Source: Asterias rubens
Lineage: Eukaryota; Echinodermata; Asteroidea; Forcipulatida; Asteriidae
Direction: 5' to 3'
Assembly: GCF_902459465.1 (NCBI RefSeq)
Contig: NC_047062.1
Span: 24,061,919-24,125,918, forward strand
Length of the DNA: 64,000 nt
Shown: positions 54,601 to 64,000 of the stretch, piece by piece
Layout: the number at the start of each line of letters is the position of its first letter
Numbering within the stretch: position 1 is the first letter of the stretch
Made by a program: the position numbers and the translations under genes
Notes under the pieces: generated by a model
Database searches by the model: none
The model's input: only the letters and a program-made list of their open reading frames with translations
What the model was told of the DNA's origin: nothing

Positions 54601-57600
54601 AATGGAGAGCTATTGATAGTTTAACAAAATGTGAAAAATGGCCCCCTCTGAAGTAAAACGTAGTTTTTGAGAAACAAGTAACTTCTCAGTAAAATAATAT
54701 TTGAAATGATTTCTAGACTTCACGCGTAAAAAACACATATATAACTGTAGTGAGAGAGAGACAGACAGATTGAATTTGGGTTTTTTCCCGACTTCATTAA
54801 ACAAATTATTAAAGTGAAACGCAGCAAATGTTTGAACATCAGGTAAAATCAGTATGTGTGTGTTTACACACCATTCGCAAAGGGGCTCCATAACTTGGCC
54901 TCTGACAATTCCAAACTACAACATTTATTTATACATTAATACAAGCGAAACATAAGGTCTAACAAACACACGGCACTGTGACGAATAGAAATAAATACAA
55001 ATATTTACTGGGAAAAATGGCCCCTGTAAAATATTTCTTTCAGCCAAACTCTTCAATAACTCTGGAACTAAAATTGCTAAAGAGACGCAGTTTGTAGCTG
55101 AGTCATACTGGCATGTCCCAGTATCATAATTTCAATGTTTTAGGGCAACTTCCACACTTCTTGATGGCGAAAAGGACAAGTAGGCGTGTATGTTCCGAAC
55201 CGATCTTAACATCCTCCCCAATAGGAATTTTGTGCACATATATGTCGGAGAGAAAATCAAAAGTTAGCACGGGTAAGTTCGACCCCAGTTTAATTCTCAT
55301 TCTTAACAAGTTTTGCATCATCGGATGGCCATTTTCAAGGCTTACTCGTATAAAACTTAAATTTATGACGATTTGTATGGTGGTGCCAGCGGCAAGGGAG
55401 TGGAGCTGCTACCCTCTCCAAAATTGGCGCATAAACTGGTGTATATGGTCTAACAAACACAGAAATACAGAAAAAATACACACTGGAAAAATGCCCGGGT
55501 AAAATAAATCTTTCAGCCAAACTCTTCAATAACTCTGAAACTGAAATTGCTAGAGAGACGCAGTTTGTACCTGAGTCATCCTGGCATGCCCTGTATCATA
55601 ATTTGAAAGTTTTAGGACAACTTCCTCACTTCTTGATGGCACAAATGACAAGTTGGCGTGTATTCTCCGAAACGATCTCAACAGCCTCACTAATGGGAAT
55701 TTTGTGCACAGATATGTCGGAGAAAAAAATTAAGCTAAAACGGGTAAATTCGACCCCAGTTTAATGTCATATATAAGATATAACTTATGAGCTTTCACAT
55801 GATTGTTGTTTCTTTTAAGACACTTGACAATGGCCCCGGTAAAATAGTTCTTTTAGCAGCAAAAATGCACTTTCGCCGGGTCAACATTTTATACACCATC
55901 TTGATTCATGTCTTACCACACATTGTTATGAACAAATATTCGAAAGTGTATTTTTCACAACATTATTCTGTTCAACCAATATTTAATTTTGATCCTGACC
56001 AAATTTGCCTTAAAATGTTCCCCCAAATTGTCTGTTTCCATTTTATGTTATGCAAAATGGCGGCCATATTGAATTTTGAAACATTTAAAATGTAAAATTG
56101 ACAAACCTATAACCTTCAGCCAGATTTGGGCTGAATCAGTCTCTTAATATTCTAGTTATGTCAATGGGAGTATTATTTCAGGGGGAAAACGGCGGCCATT
56201 TTGTTTTTGACCCAAAAAAGCACTTTTGCCGGGTCAAAATGTTATACACCACCCTGATTCATGATCAGCACGTCTTACCGCACATTTTCATGTAAAAATA
56301 TTACGGGGAGCAAATAGTGTAAGGTAAAATAGTTTTAAAGCATTTTTGGCACTGTGGAGCCTAGACTATGTACTTATGATTTGTCCATAGACTTTGTACA
56401 CAAAACCCCTTGTGGAGCACCCCGGTCGTTATATATATCCATATGGAGTCCTTTTATTTTTCGTTTTTTGTTTTGTCCTTGGTGTCCAGAAGGTACCGAG
56501 TATGAGAGCATCCACACCAGCAAACAAAAACCCAAATTCAAAATAACTACTGAATTTGATAATGAACTTGAATCACATTCAACGGAATTTTTTTTTTTGA
56601 TAAAACGAGGATAACAAAGTTATAAGTCAAATGTTAGATAATAAACTTGACAGCTCACGATTAACTGTACATTAAAAGACAGTGGACACTATTGGTAATT
56701 GTCAAAGACCAGTCTTCTCTACTATGGTGTATCTCAACATATGCATACAATAATAAACCTGCAAAAATTTGGTCGTCAAAGTTGCGAGATAATAATGAAA
56801 GAAAAACACCCTTGTCACACGAAGTTGTGTGCTTTTAGATGGTTGATTTCGAGACCTCAAATTCTAAACTTGAGGTCTCGAAATCAAATTTGTGAAAAAA
56901 TACTTCTTTCTCGAAAACTATGTTACTTCAGAGAAAGCCGTTTCTCACAATGTTTTATACCATCAACCTCTCCCCATTACTCATTACCAAGTAAAGTTTT
57001 ATCCTTATAATTATTTTGAGTAATTACCAATAGTGTCCACTGTCTGAGTACGAAGACTTACAGTTATGGTCCAGAGGCAGTCAGAATCCGGCGGATAATC
57101 ACCTGGATATGCCGGCGAGGTGAGGGTTCCAGACCCACTCAACGATCCCCCACAAACTGATAAAATACAATATTATAGAATAATGTCTTAACTACAAGTA
57201 ATCAAGTATACAAAGGCCGGTTTTAAGCTAACGAAAACAGGATATTTATTCACTGGTGACGTCACGATCACTTTATCAGGTGTTGAATTATATTAAATTT
57301 TGTTTTGTGTCGATTGTCGAAATATTTGGTTCGTTTGTTATCAATCTTTTGATGGATTTTAATTAATCTAGGTTTATCTTTTTATTTATTTAATTATTTT
57401 GGGTTTTTCCTCCTTTCACTTTTCTTTGTTGCAATACACTCAGTTTGTCCAAGGAATAAATGTAAACAACAATAAGAACCAAATATGAATCTTATTTCAG
57501 CGATAACCATTCAATTTTTCGTGTTTTTCTCTACTCAATTTATAAATGAAATGAAACGTAAATGACAAGGGAATTCTCACCTGCTCTCGCGACTTCTCGT

Positions 57601-57818
57601 AAGTCTTCATCCTGCTCACGGACTATGAATGGTCTGGACTTTCCCTTTTCCACCACCTCCTTTAAGTGTTTGAGAGCCTCATCCTCTGTCATCTGGGCCG
57701 TGCGTTGTTTCTCTGGCCCGTTGATGCTTCTTGTGGCCAATTCATCCCCATGGACTGATTGGCAGGTCACAGCAAATGCTACTAGAATGACAGTAAGGGC
57801 CACCGCTGCACACGCCAT
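51628..57818 (-). CDS. Secreted single-CUB-domain protein
   Basis: Four exons, 57,818-57,581, 57,156-57,062, 52,541-52,426 and 51,760-51,628, in phases 1, 0 and 2, all matching, give 193 residues. Residues 1-27 are a signal peptide (AVALTVILVAFAVTCQSVHG). Residues ~28-79 are a charged, helical pro-like segment (TEDEALKHLKEVVEKG). Residues ~80-193 form one CUB domain: CGGSLSGSGTLTSPAYPGDY, DCLWTIT, VELSIDTLDIEDGSTCEWD and a final SFVSSGNQMTVWLQSDES, GFSASYSS. All four CUB cysteines and the acidic Ca-site-like residues (E, D) are present. CUB domains bind partners or calcium in extracellular proteins. An earlier in-frame Met (57,848) is an alternative start. The gene is head to head with the astacin gene, whose product also carries a CUB domain. 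Confidence 0.85.
52799..52935 (+). repeat. Dispersed repeat 'gccgggttaaaatgttatac', copy 1
   Basis: 'gttatacaccaccctgattc' and 'gcaaatagtgtaaggtaaaa' recur almost exactly at 56,226-56,365 and, in a shortened form, at 55,873-55,960. All are in introns of the CUB gene. Confidence 0.75.
52981..53165 (-). repeat. tRNA-headed SINE, copy 2
   Basis: The reverse complement shows 'attcgaactgcctccagc', the A box 'tagtctagttggtaagac', the B box 'gggttcgaatcccacccg', and the body 'acatgcatgtgactttttt' and 'taacacacatcggtgtatgg', matching 13,385-13,580. Confidence 0.75.
53475..53560 (-). repeat. tRNA-like SINE head, different type
   Basis: On the minus strand 'tagcccagtgggttaagggt' is an A-box-like start and 'ccgggttcgaataccg' a B box. 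Confidence 0.5.
53553..53915 (+). repeat. Tandem duplication, ~175-190 bp unit
   Basis: Two copies start 'ttggtgcttaaaaactggtg' (near 53,555 and 53,741) and share 'gtgggtaaaatgtaaacaaa' and 'acatggttactgt'. The second copy has a small internal deletion. Confidence 0.85.
54529..54915 (+). repeat. P1 MITE, copy 11 (diverged)
   Basis: 'aaaggcactggacgctattg' and 'aacgaacaatggagagctat' match the diverged variant at 21,607 better than the main family, so two subfamilies exist. Confidence 0.65.
55029..55765 (+). repeat. ~270 bp block duplicated in direct orientation
   Basis: 55,029-55,300 and 55,499-55,765 share 'cagccaaactcttcaataac', 'gagacgcagtttgta', 'ttgtgcaca' and 'ttcgaccccagtttaat' at about 85-90% identity by eye, separated by ~200 bp. 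Confidence 0.8.
56226..56365 (+). repeat. Dispersed repeat 'gccgggtcaaaatgttatac', copy 2
   Basis: Nearly identical to 52,799-52,935 in the same orientation. Confidence 0.75.
56672..57045 (-). repeat. P1 MITE, copy 12 (CUB gene intron)
   Basis: The ends are 'aaaagacagtggacactatt' and 'accaatagtgtccactgtct'. It ends 17 bp from the donor of exon 57,156-57,062. Confidence 0.9.
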
Positions 57819-57901
57819 TGTATCTGCAAGACAAACAATTTGGTGCAAGTTTAATTTTTTCGTTCAACAAAACTCGATTAAGGTTTCACTATATAGTTGT
57901 A

Positions 57902-57910
57902 GTTTATATA
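57902..57910 (-). promoter_or_regulatory. TATA-like box of the CUB gene
   Basis: Reads TATATAAAC on the minus strand, ~85 bp upstream of the start codon. Confidence 0.35.
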
Positions 57911-58906
57911 AGCATGAGATGCACTTATCTTATGTCGAGGACTCCTTTCCAATCAAACAAGGAGTGATACAAATGAGTAACACGATTGGTTAATAGACTT
58001 CGAAGAAGATAGTTTTTTTTTAATGTTCATTGTGGAGACAATGTTATGGGTAATTGGTGCAGGTCTCCCACCACCCTATTAACAACAAAAAATGAACAAT
58101 TCCCCAGGACTTCTGAGGGTCAACAACTTTACGGGATAATTGAGTTACAAGACAATGGCCATGAATTAAAAATTCAATGACAATAAATACAGGTTATTGA
58201 ACAATGTTTTAATGGTTATTGGTGCAGCCTCCCACTAAGGACACTAAAAGAACGATTCCCGTGGACTGTTGAGGGTCAACGGCCCTAAAGAACAATCCAA
58301 TAATTAAGATATACAATGACCATTAAGCAAAACTTAGATAAGTTAATTGTAGTGCTGAGGTATTCTACATTGTGTTGACAAATCCAACTAAATTTCGTTG
58401 ATTTCAAACTGTGAACCGCCCCTGTGGACCACCTACTGGTTCGGGTCGGAAGATGTATAAGTTTAACTTAAAAAAAAAAACGCTCGTAGTCGATGAGGCG
58501 GATAAAAGGGCTCATTTCATTTCAACGACAACAATTTATTAATTACATGACATTTTTCTAAATTGGTCTATTAGTTTGGAAAATGATTCCACATAACTAC
58601 TACAATACATTTAAAATTAGTTTTTGGCATCCTACTGATAAAGAATCCAGTAACCTTGTAATTTTAATTGCTTGCGCATTATCGACTCGTTAAAAAATAA
58701 AGATAAGATGTTGCATTAAAAAAACAAATATTTTTTTCAAGTGTACTTAAACTACCGCTGAGACAATTGCTAGTTCTTAATGGCAAAACAAATCCTTTCA
58801 ATTTTAGAAGGCTGCATTTAGACGATACTTACTCTTAAAATTGTCAAGTGTGAAATTGAAGTAAGTTTGTCATTTAGAAACAAGATCTAATCATTCATTG
58901 GGTGTG

Positions 58907-58914
58907 TATATAAG
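58907..58914 (+). promoter_or_regulatory. TATA box of the astacin gene
   Basis: TATATAAG lies ~143 bp upstream of the start codon. 'tcagagacacgcagcatttt', some 20-40 bp downstream, is a plausible transcription start. Confidence 0.5.
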
Positions 58915-59056
58915 AACCGAATCAGAGACACGCAGCATTTTCATCGCTGTATTTGAGAGACTTCAAATCGGCAGCTCTAAAAAAAAAAATTAATCTCGAC
59001 GGTTAAACTATTTGCTCACCAACAAGAGATAGACGGAGTATTCAACCTTTGGTAAA

Positions 59057-62000
59057 ATGAAGGTTCCATTTCTCATTTTACTGTGTGTGCTCGCTTCGTC
59101 AGACTGGGTTTCAAGTTACTTCACTCCGGAAAAGGTAAAATAAAATCGGAACTAATGTAGGGGCTATACTCACTTGTTAATTGCTTCTCATGAATCTTAG
59201 TTTTGTTTAGATGTTTAAAAGTTTTGTTTAGATGTTTAATGTTTGCAAAGGTAGCCGTGTCACTCACAAACGATCTACGGTATTTCATTATATAAGTTCG
59301 ACTATTATATAAGTCCGGTCTCATGTAATCTGGGACGTCAGTCTACTTGATATCAGATAACTTCTTCGTCTATAAACCTCAACACTCCTTTATCAACTTG
59401 TCTTTGTAGGTTTTTGTTCGTATTTTACTTTGTAGATCAGTGACTATATGTATTAGGCCTTTTGGTTTCATTCAAATACTTATTTGCTTCTTAAATTTTA
59501 CCATTTCAAACATTTCTCTTCGGGTTGAAATAAATTCCTGAAATGAAAGATGGTCACCATTATGAACATGCAGGACATGGGGCATTATTATTTGTTCACA
59601 TTTCCCTCGTGTGTTTCTTTTGTAATCAGACGACAACGTTGGGGGGGGGGGGGGTTAGACCTTTATCACGATGCAGCCATCTTAATTTTCTCCCATTTAT
59701 ATCAATGTTACTAAACCGAGGCTGGAATAACAAACTGGTATGTTTACTAATTGCAGAGTGATTGTTAGCATTCATTATTGTTATTCGATACCAATGACCA
59801 AGATGGAGGCAGCATGATAAAGGTTTAAAGCAGTTAAAAAAATAAGTTGCATACATTTAATTGCCAAGTTCCATGTACCTAAAATTGTGTATTTTTTTCC
59901 CAAAGCGAGGTGATGGAGATGGGCAAGGTAAAGTGAAGCAACTACCAGAGGAGAATCCTAGTAGCGACACGTACCAGTCTGATATGAAGGTTGCACCTGC
60001 ACAAAAGAGAGAGATCGATGCTCAAATTGAAGACAATAAGACGGGACGGAAAAGGAGAAAAGCCTTGGCTGATTTGTCTACCCGATGGCCCGGAGGTGTT
60101 GTCCCTTACGTCATTAATCTTGACTCAGGTAAAAAGTCAACGTTGCTATTATTACACACTATAATCGGCATTAGTACATGCTTTTGTTGTGCTTTTTGTT
60201 TACTAATTTATTTGTATGTTGGGGTGAGTGATTTTTGTATTTCATTTTTTACATACCTACATTTGTGTATGTGATAACACATTAAGCTCCTCTGTTTGGT
60301 AAGCCAATATTGATAGCCTATACGCCTGACATGCAATTTAGGTCCAGCATAGGAATAACCACCAGGAAATTAAGTCAACCCATTAAGACGCTTTTTGTTC
60401 ATGAACACTGCTACCCGGCTGATTCCGGCCGTTAATTTAACTACCTTATAAGTATAACATAATCATCTCACCGAGGAGTATTATGGGAGCACATCCAATC
60501 ACAAAAGCCATCACCCCTGCCTCTCACCCATTCTTCCCATGAGTGTCATGGCTGGGATTCGAGCCAACACCTAGATGACATTCATTTCGTATATAGCTTG
60601 ATGAATGCATACTCCAAACACTCAATAGTTTATTGATGCACCATTTTATTTGATATATTGATATGTATATTTGTTTATTTATTTTTTACTCCTAGTTGAT
60701 AATTTAAAGGTTATTACGAGTGCATTTGACCTTTGGGAGGCCGAGACATGCATCAAGTTCGAGGCTTACGACGCAAGCAAACATGACGTCCACCTGGTGT
60801 TCAGAAAACTAGACGGGTATACAAAGAAGTATTTTGTTTATTGTTGTGTTTTGGAAAACTTAGAAACTAACTCGCAGCGATCTGATAATTTCACAGAAGC
60901 TCCAGAAACAAACAAAAACGATGACTGTGTACTGGTTAATAATTGGGCTTTGTATGTTTTGGCTTTAGCGTGAAGTCACTTGTAAAGGATAAAATTGCCG
61001 TGTTAAAATAATAAAATAAAAAACGTAGAACGGGCCTAAAAGACATACCCCCCCCCTCCCTCATCAACAAACCTTAGATCATTTTTCAAAACACATAATC
61101 TTAAGAAAGGAAGAAGGTGAAACTCAAATAAAGTACTAAACTTCTTTTTCAGATGTTGGAGTTGGGTCGGAATGCAGAGAACAACAGAGCAGGAGATCTC
61201 AATTGGTTCAGGATGTGAATACGTGAGGACATGTTTTTTCTTCATATTTTTGAATATTTTTTTTTCTTCAGGTTATGCGAGGTGGATAATTAGCGCGATT
61301 TAAATTTCTAATAATTGTCGTGAATATTAATGAAAACAAGTACTTCATCCAGAATAAATGGCAAAATTACCCAAAATAATAAACACCCAAAAGCATTGTA
61401 CTATTAGTCATTGTTTTCTCATGTTAAATTCTACGTTTTACAGATTGGTACCATCGCTCATGAGATCGGACACGCCATAGGATTTCACCATGAGCAGTCC
61501 AGGCCAGACCGAGACGAGTACATTAGCGTCGTGTATGCAAATGTGCAGGACAACAGGGTGTCCAACTTTGACAAGTACGAGGCTTCAATCAGCAACTATG
61601 GTGTTCCATATGACACAAAATCAATTATGCAGTATGACAAAAACGTAAGTGTGAAGAAACTCACCACACATTACAAACACCATTTTGAACAGAAGGCTTT
61701 TCAGATGAAATCACACGAACTGAAGGTGGGTCTAGGCCCATTGCCGCATAATATTTGAGAGGCAACACTATAGGTCCTAACATTATTTTTACTGTGCCTT
61801 GTTAACCCGAGTTTATCACATCACTTATAAAAACAAACGTCTTCCACTATTAGATCAAACTGATTTGTTGATGATGAATCTAGCATGTTGAGGATTTGCA
61901 TTTTCTGTTTTGTTGCACAGTACTTTTCCAAAACTGGCTTGCCAACCATGACCACCAAGAAAGTCTTGGACCAGTTTGATCTCGGGCAACGGCAATATTT

Positions 62001-63466
62001 GTCATTTTATGATTCTCTCCTGGCAAATCGTATGTACGAATGCGAATGTAAGTATGTGTTCTTTGGTTTAACTAGGGGCCCTTGTAGAATTATTATGTAT
62101 ACGACTCATAAAACGTTTGGTAATAATTTTTACAAAATTAATATTTGTGCAACATTTGTTGAACGGCCTACAGCAACCCCCGATAAGCATTAGAATCATT
62201 TTACTTCCAGAAATGTGGTTGAAGAAAAGGATATAAGTTTTATTTAAAAAAAAATTATCTGAGAAACATTAAGGCCTAGGCCTACTGCTGCAGGAACAAT
62301 AACTCTTTTTTCAAGTTGTGTATTCCAATTACGGATTGACGCTTCAACCTCTCCGGATTTTTTAAAAAGCCTGACATCTAAAAAGCAATACCAGATTTAT
62401 AAAGGCTGTATCAACATTGAAACAGGATATTTAACTGTTCAAAAAGGTTGGCCTATACGTTCCCTTTTAAACGCCCACACAGAGAACAGGGACGGCCATA
62501 CCACTCATATAAAAAAACAACACCATGCAGCACTCATTTCGTCCAACAGTCACACGAAAAAGTGAGGGAAAAGTCTCTAAAATTCCCAGCTCGCAATGTC
62601 AAGAACATTCTAAACTCACCTTTCGGTTGTACTTTGTCATGTCCAAGCCATTTTACTTCAATGCTTAAGTTTTATTAACTCAAAAGTGTTTATTTCAAAG
62701 TTGCAGCAACAAAATGACACACAATAATTACACGGACAACGTGAAAGTTCACTTTTACAACATGGCGCTTCGTGGTCACGTGGTCTCTTTGTTTTTGAGA
62801 GAGCGCCCTCTTGTGTTTTTGACGTTTAAGTCGGCGTCGCGGTAGAACAGACTACATCAAAAGGCCTACCTCATAAAAAATAGACCGAATTGCAAACATA
62901 TGAATATGAAACACAAGGAAATCTTCTTGCTTTTTGTAACTTTTCACTTACTCTATAAAAAAAACCTCTTGTGTAGACAGGAAAGTGAAAACATCAACGC
63001 AATTTGTTATCAACCAAACTGGTTCTGATTCTGCAAAATTTATTCAAGAAGTTAGAAGAAAAAACAAGATAATTTTTTTTTGTGCGTGGTCACAAGTGGA
63101 AAGAATACTTGCAATACTCAAGAATGGAGGTAGGAAATATCCATGACTCAAGCAAGTATTTAAAACTGTACTTTTAGAACCCAAATCGCATCCACAATTT
63201 TGACCAATTGAACCTTCTTTTTTTCATCAGCTGATTGTAATGCTGCCCTTACCTGTGAGAATGGTGGTTATGAGATAGAGTTGGTTGGTGTCTGCAAATG
63301 CGTATGTCCCCCTGGCTACGCTGGTGTTAAATGTGAAGAGGACGAAACCGCTGCGTTAGAAAACCCCAGATGTAGGACTACACTGACTGAAACAACAGGA
63401 GTGATTCAATCGCCCAATTACCCTTCTAACTACGATAATAACGAGAAGTGCGCATGGTTGATCCAG
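59057..63466 (+). CDS. Astacin-family metalloprotease with EGF and CUB (3' truncated by window)
   Basis: Seven exons read here: 59,057-59,134; 59,906-60,128; 60,696-60,816; 61,153-61,222; 61,444-61,644; 61,921-62,047; 63,231-63,466. All phases agree, giving 352 residues so far. Order: signal peptide (MKVPFLILLCVLASSDWVSS), propeptide, furin-like RKRR, mature start LADLSTRWPGGVVPYVI, TCIKFEAY, CWSWVG, zinc site HEIGHAIGFHHEQSRPDRDE, Met-turn SIMQY, then an EGF-like module (CNAALTCENGGYE, CKCVCPPGYAGVKC) and the first half of a CUB domain (CRTTLTETTGVIQSPNYPSN). This is the build of sea urchin SpAN/BP10 and a short relative of tolloid. It is a secreted zinc endopeptidase activated by prodomain removal. 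The usual Met-turn is SIMHY; Gln replaces His here. The last exon donor at 63,467 shows that the gene continues. Confidence 0.93.
59639..59655 (+). repeat. Poly-G tract
   Basis: A run of ~15 G in intron 1 of the astacin gene. Confidence 0.9.
60481..60590 (-). repeat. tRNA-like SINE head
   Basis: The minus strand shows 'ggctcgaatcccagccat' (B box) and, further on, 'gagaggcaggggtgatgg'. The A box is weak. Confidence 0.4.
62048..63230. other. Astacin intron 6
   Basis: About 1.2 kb between the catalytic-domain and EGF exons. I see no second gene and no clear repeat family in it. Confidence 0.5.
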
Positions 63467-63689
63467 GTAAGCGTTATACAACATCCTTTATGTTATTATT
63501 GTAATATTTCTGTTGATGAAACCAAGGGTGCATCTAAATTTACTGTAGCTCGCAAGCCTGGGATGGGAAGACTGTGCTAAACGCCGGGATTTACTCCTTA
63601 GTATTTCTAGGCTTTTGGGCTTCTGGCGATGTTCTGGGCTTTAATATGCACATGGACCGACGGATGCATTTCCTATCTGAAAATAAAGC

Positions 63690-63770
63690 ACAAGTAGCAC
63701 GACAGGGACTCGAACCCACACCTGCTGACCAGAACACCACCTGAGCGCGAGCCAGCTGCCTTATTCACAA
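63690..63770 (-). repeat. tRNA(Leu)-like SINE head, second copy
   Basis: The minus strand contains 'gtgggttcgagtccctgtcg' and 'ctggtcagcaggt', matching the 3' part of 46,900-46,987. Confidence 0.45.
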
Positions 63771-63784
63771 GTCAGCCGTCTTTA

Positions 63785-63955
63785 ACAAAAGGTTGCTAAG
63801 CACACCAAAAGTATGCTTACCACAGTTTGGTTCCAGCCAAAATACAATGTCACATGCACCATTGTGACTGGTATCCTGCTTTAACAAAATTAAGCAGACA
63901 ATATTATTGTTAGTTATATTTTCTGCTTAAGAAGCGCCAGAAAAGTGGGCCCTGG
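63785..63955. repeat. P3-type MITE
   Basis: 'ggttgctaagcacaccaaaa' and 'tttctgcttaagaagcgcc' with 'gtgggccctgg' at the end match the P3 family ends in reverse. It lies downstream of the last astacin exon seen. Confidence 0.5.
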
Positions 63956-64000
63956 TGATACAAACGTTTTAGCATGCATATGGCAATATTATTAATAAAG

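Larger units (their letters stand above)
57849..59056. other. Divergent promoter region of the CUB and astacin genes
   Basis: It holds two TATA-like boxes facing outward (57,902-57,910 minus; 58,907-58,914 plus) and a diverged ~125 bp direct repeat (58,038-58,165 and 58,200-58,325: 'attggtgcag', 'gagggtcaac'). No gene lies inside it. Confidence 0.5.

Noticed and set aside
1-64000. Autonomous retrotransposon or endogenous viral polymerase
   Set aside because: I found no YxDD reverse transcriptase, integrase HHCC/DDE or capsid-like frame anywhere in the window; the Ulp1-like domain alone is not evidence of a Maverick or virus.

Overview
This is a eukaryotic, intron-rich genomic window, most likely from an echinoderm (sea-star-like, tentative). 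The support is split genes with GT-AG introns, animal gene families (UQCC3, GON7, C14orf119, polypeptide GalNAc-transferases, an astacin-EGF-CUB protease), low-GC non-coding DNA and many palindromic MITE-like and tRNA-headed repeats. No bacterial operon, rRNA or CRISPR was seen.

Layout. (1) 1-11,575: one large foldback-like element. Two arms of ~200-225 bp tandem repeats in opposite orientation (left arm 1-2,702, cut by the window edge; right arm ~5,935-11,575) flank a 3.2 kb core. The core encodes a fusion protease with a USP-type deubiquitinase domain and an Ulp1/C48-type domain, followed by a cluster of long hairpins. I see no transposase in it. (2) 11,900-17,650: three small housekeeping genes, UQCC3 (+), a C14orf119/DUF4508 homologue (-) and the KEOPS subunit GON7 (+). 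(3) 17,650-21,190: repeat-dominated DNA. (4) 21,189-25,335: a five-exon orphan gene (281 aa) with coiled-coil regions and a hydrophobic segment; all its introns are phase 0. (5) 26,689-47,624: two tandem GalNAc-transferase genes on the minus strand. The distal one is complete (10 exons, 610 aa). The proximal one lacks the exon carrying the third metal-binding His and has other substitutions, so it may be a pseudoenzyme. An aerolysin-like pseudogene lies in one of its introns on the opposite strand. (6) 48,887-49,765: a three-exon, 62-aa gene assembled here from splice sites. (7) 51,628-57,818: a secreted single-CUB protein (-), head to head with (8) an astacin metalloprotease (+, 59,057 to beyond the window) that has a signal peptide, furin-like site, zinc motif, EGF and CUB start.

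Functional logic. Regions 5, 7 and 8 encode secretory-pathway proteins (mucin-type O-glycosylation; extracellular proteolysis and CUB binding). Region 2 is mitochondrial and tRNA-modification housekeeping. At least twelve copies of one ~370 bp palindromic element are scattered over the window, mostly in introns. The best candidate for an undescribed system is the foldback element carrying the dual deubiquitinase/deSUMOylase-like protease. Exon boundaries were read by eye and checked for reading phase; identities come from motif recognition without a database search.
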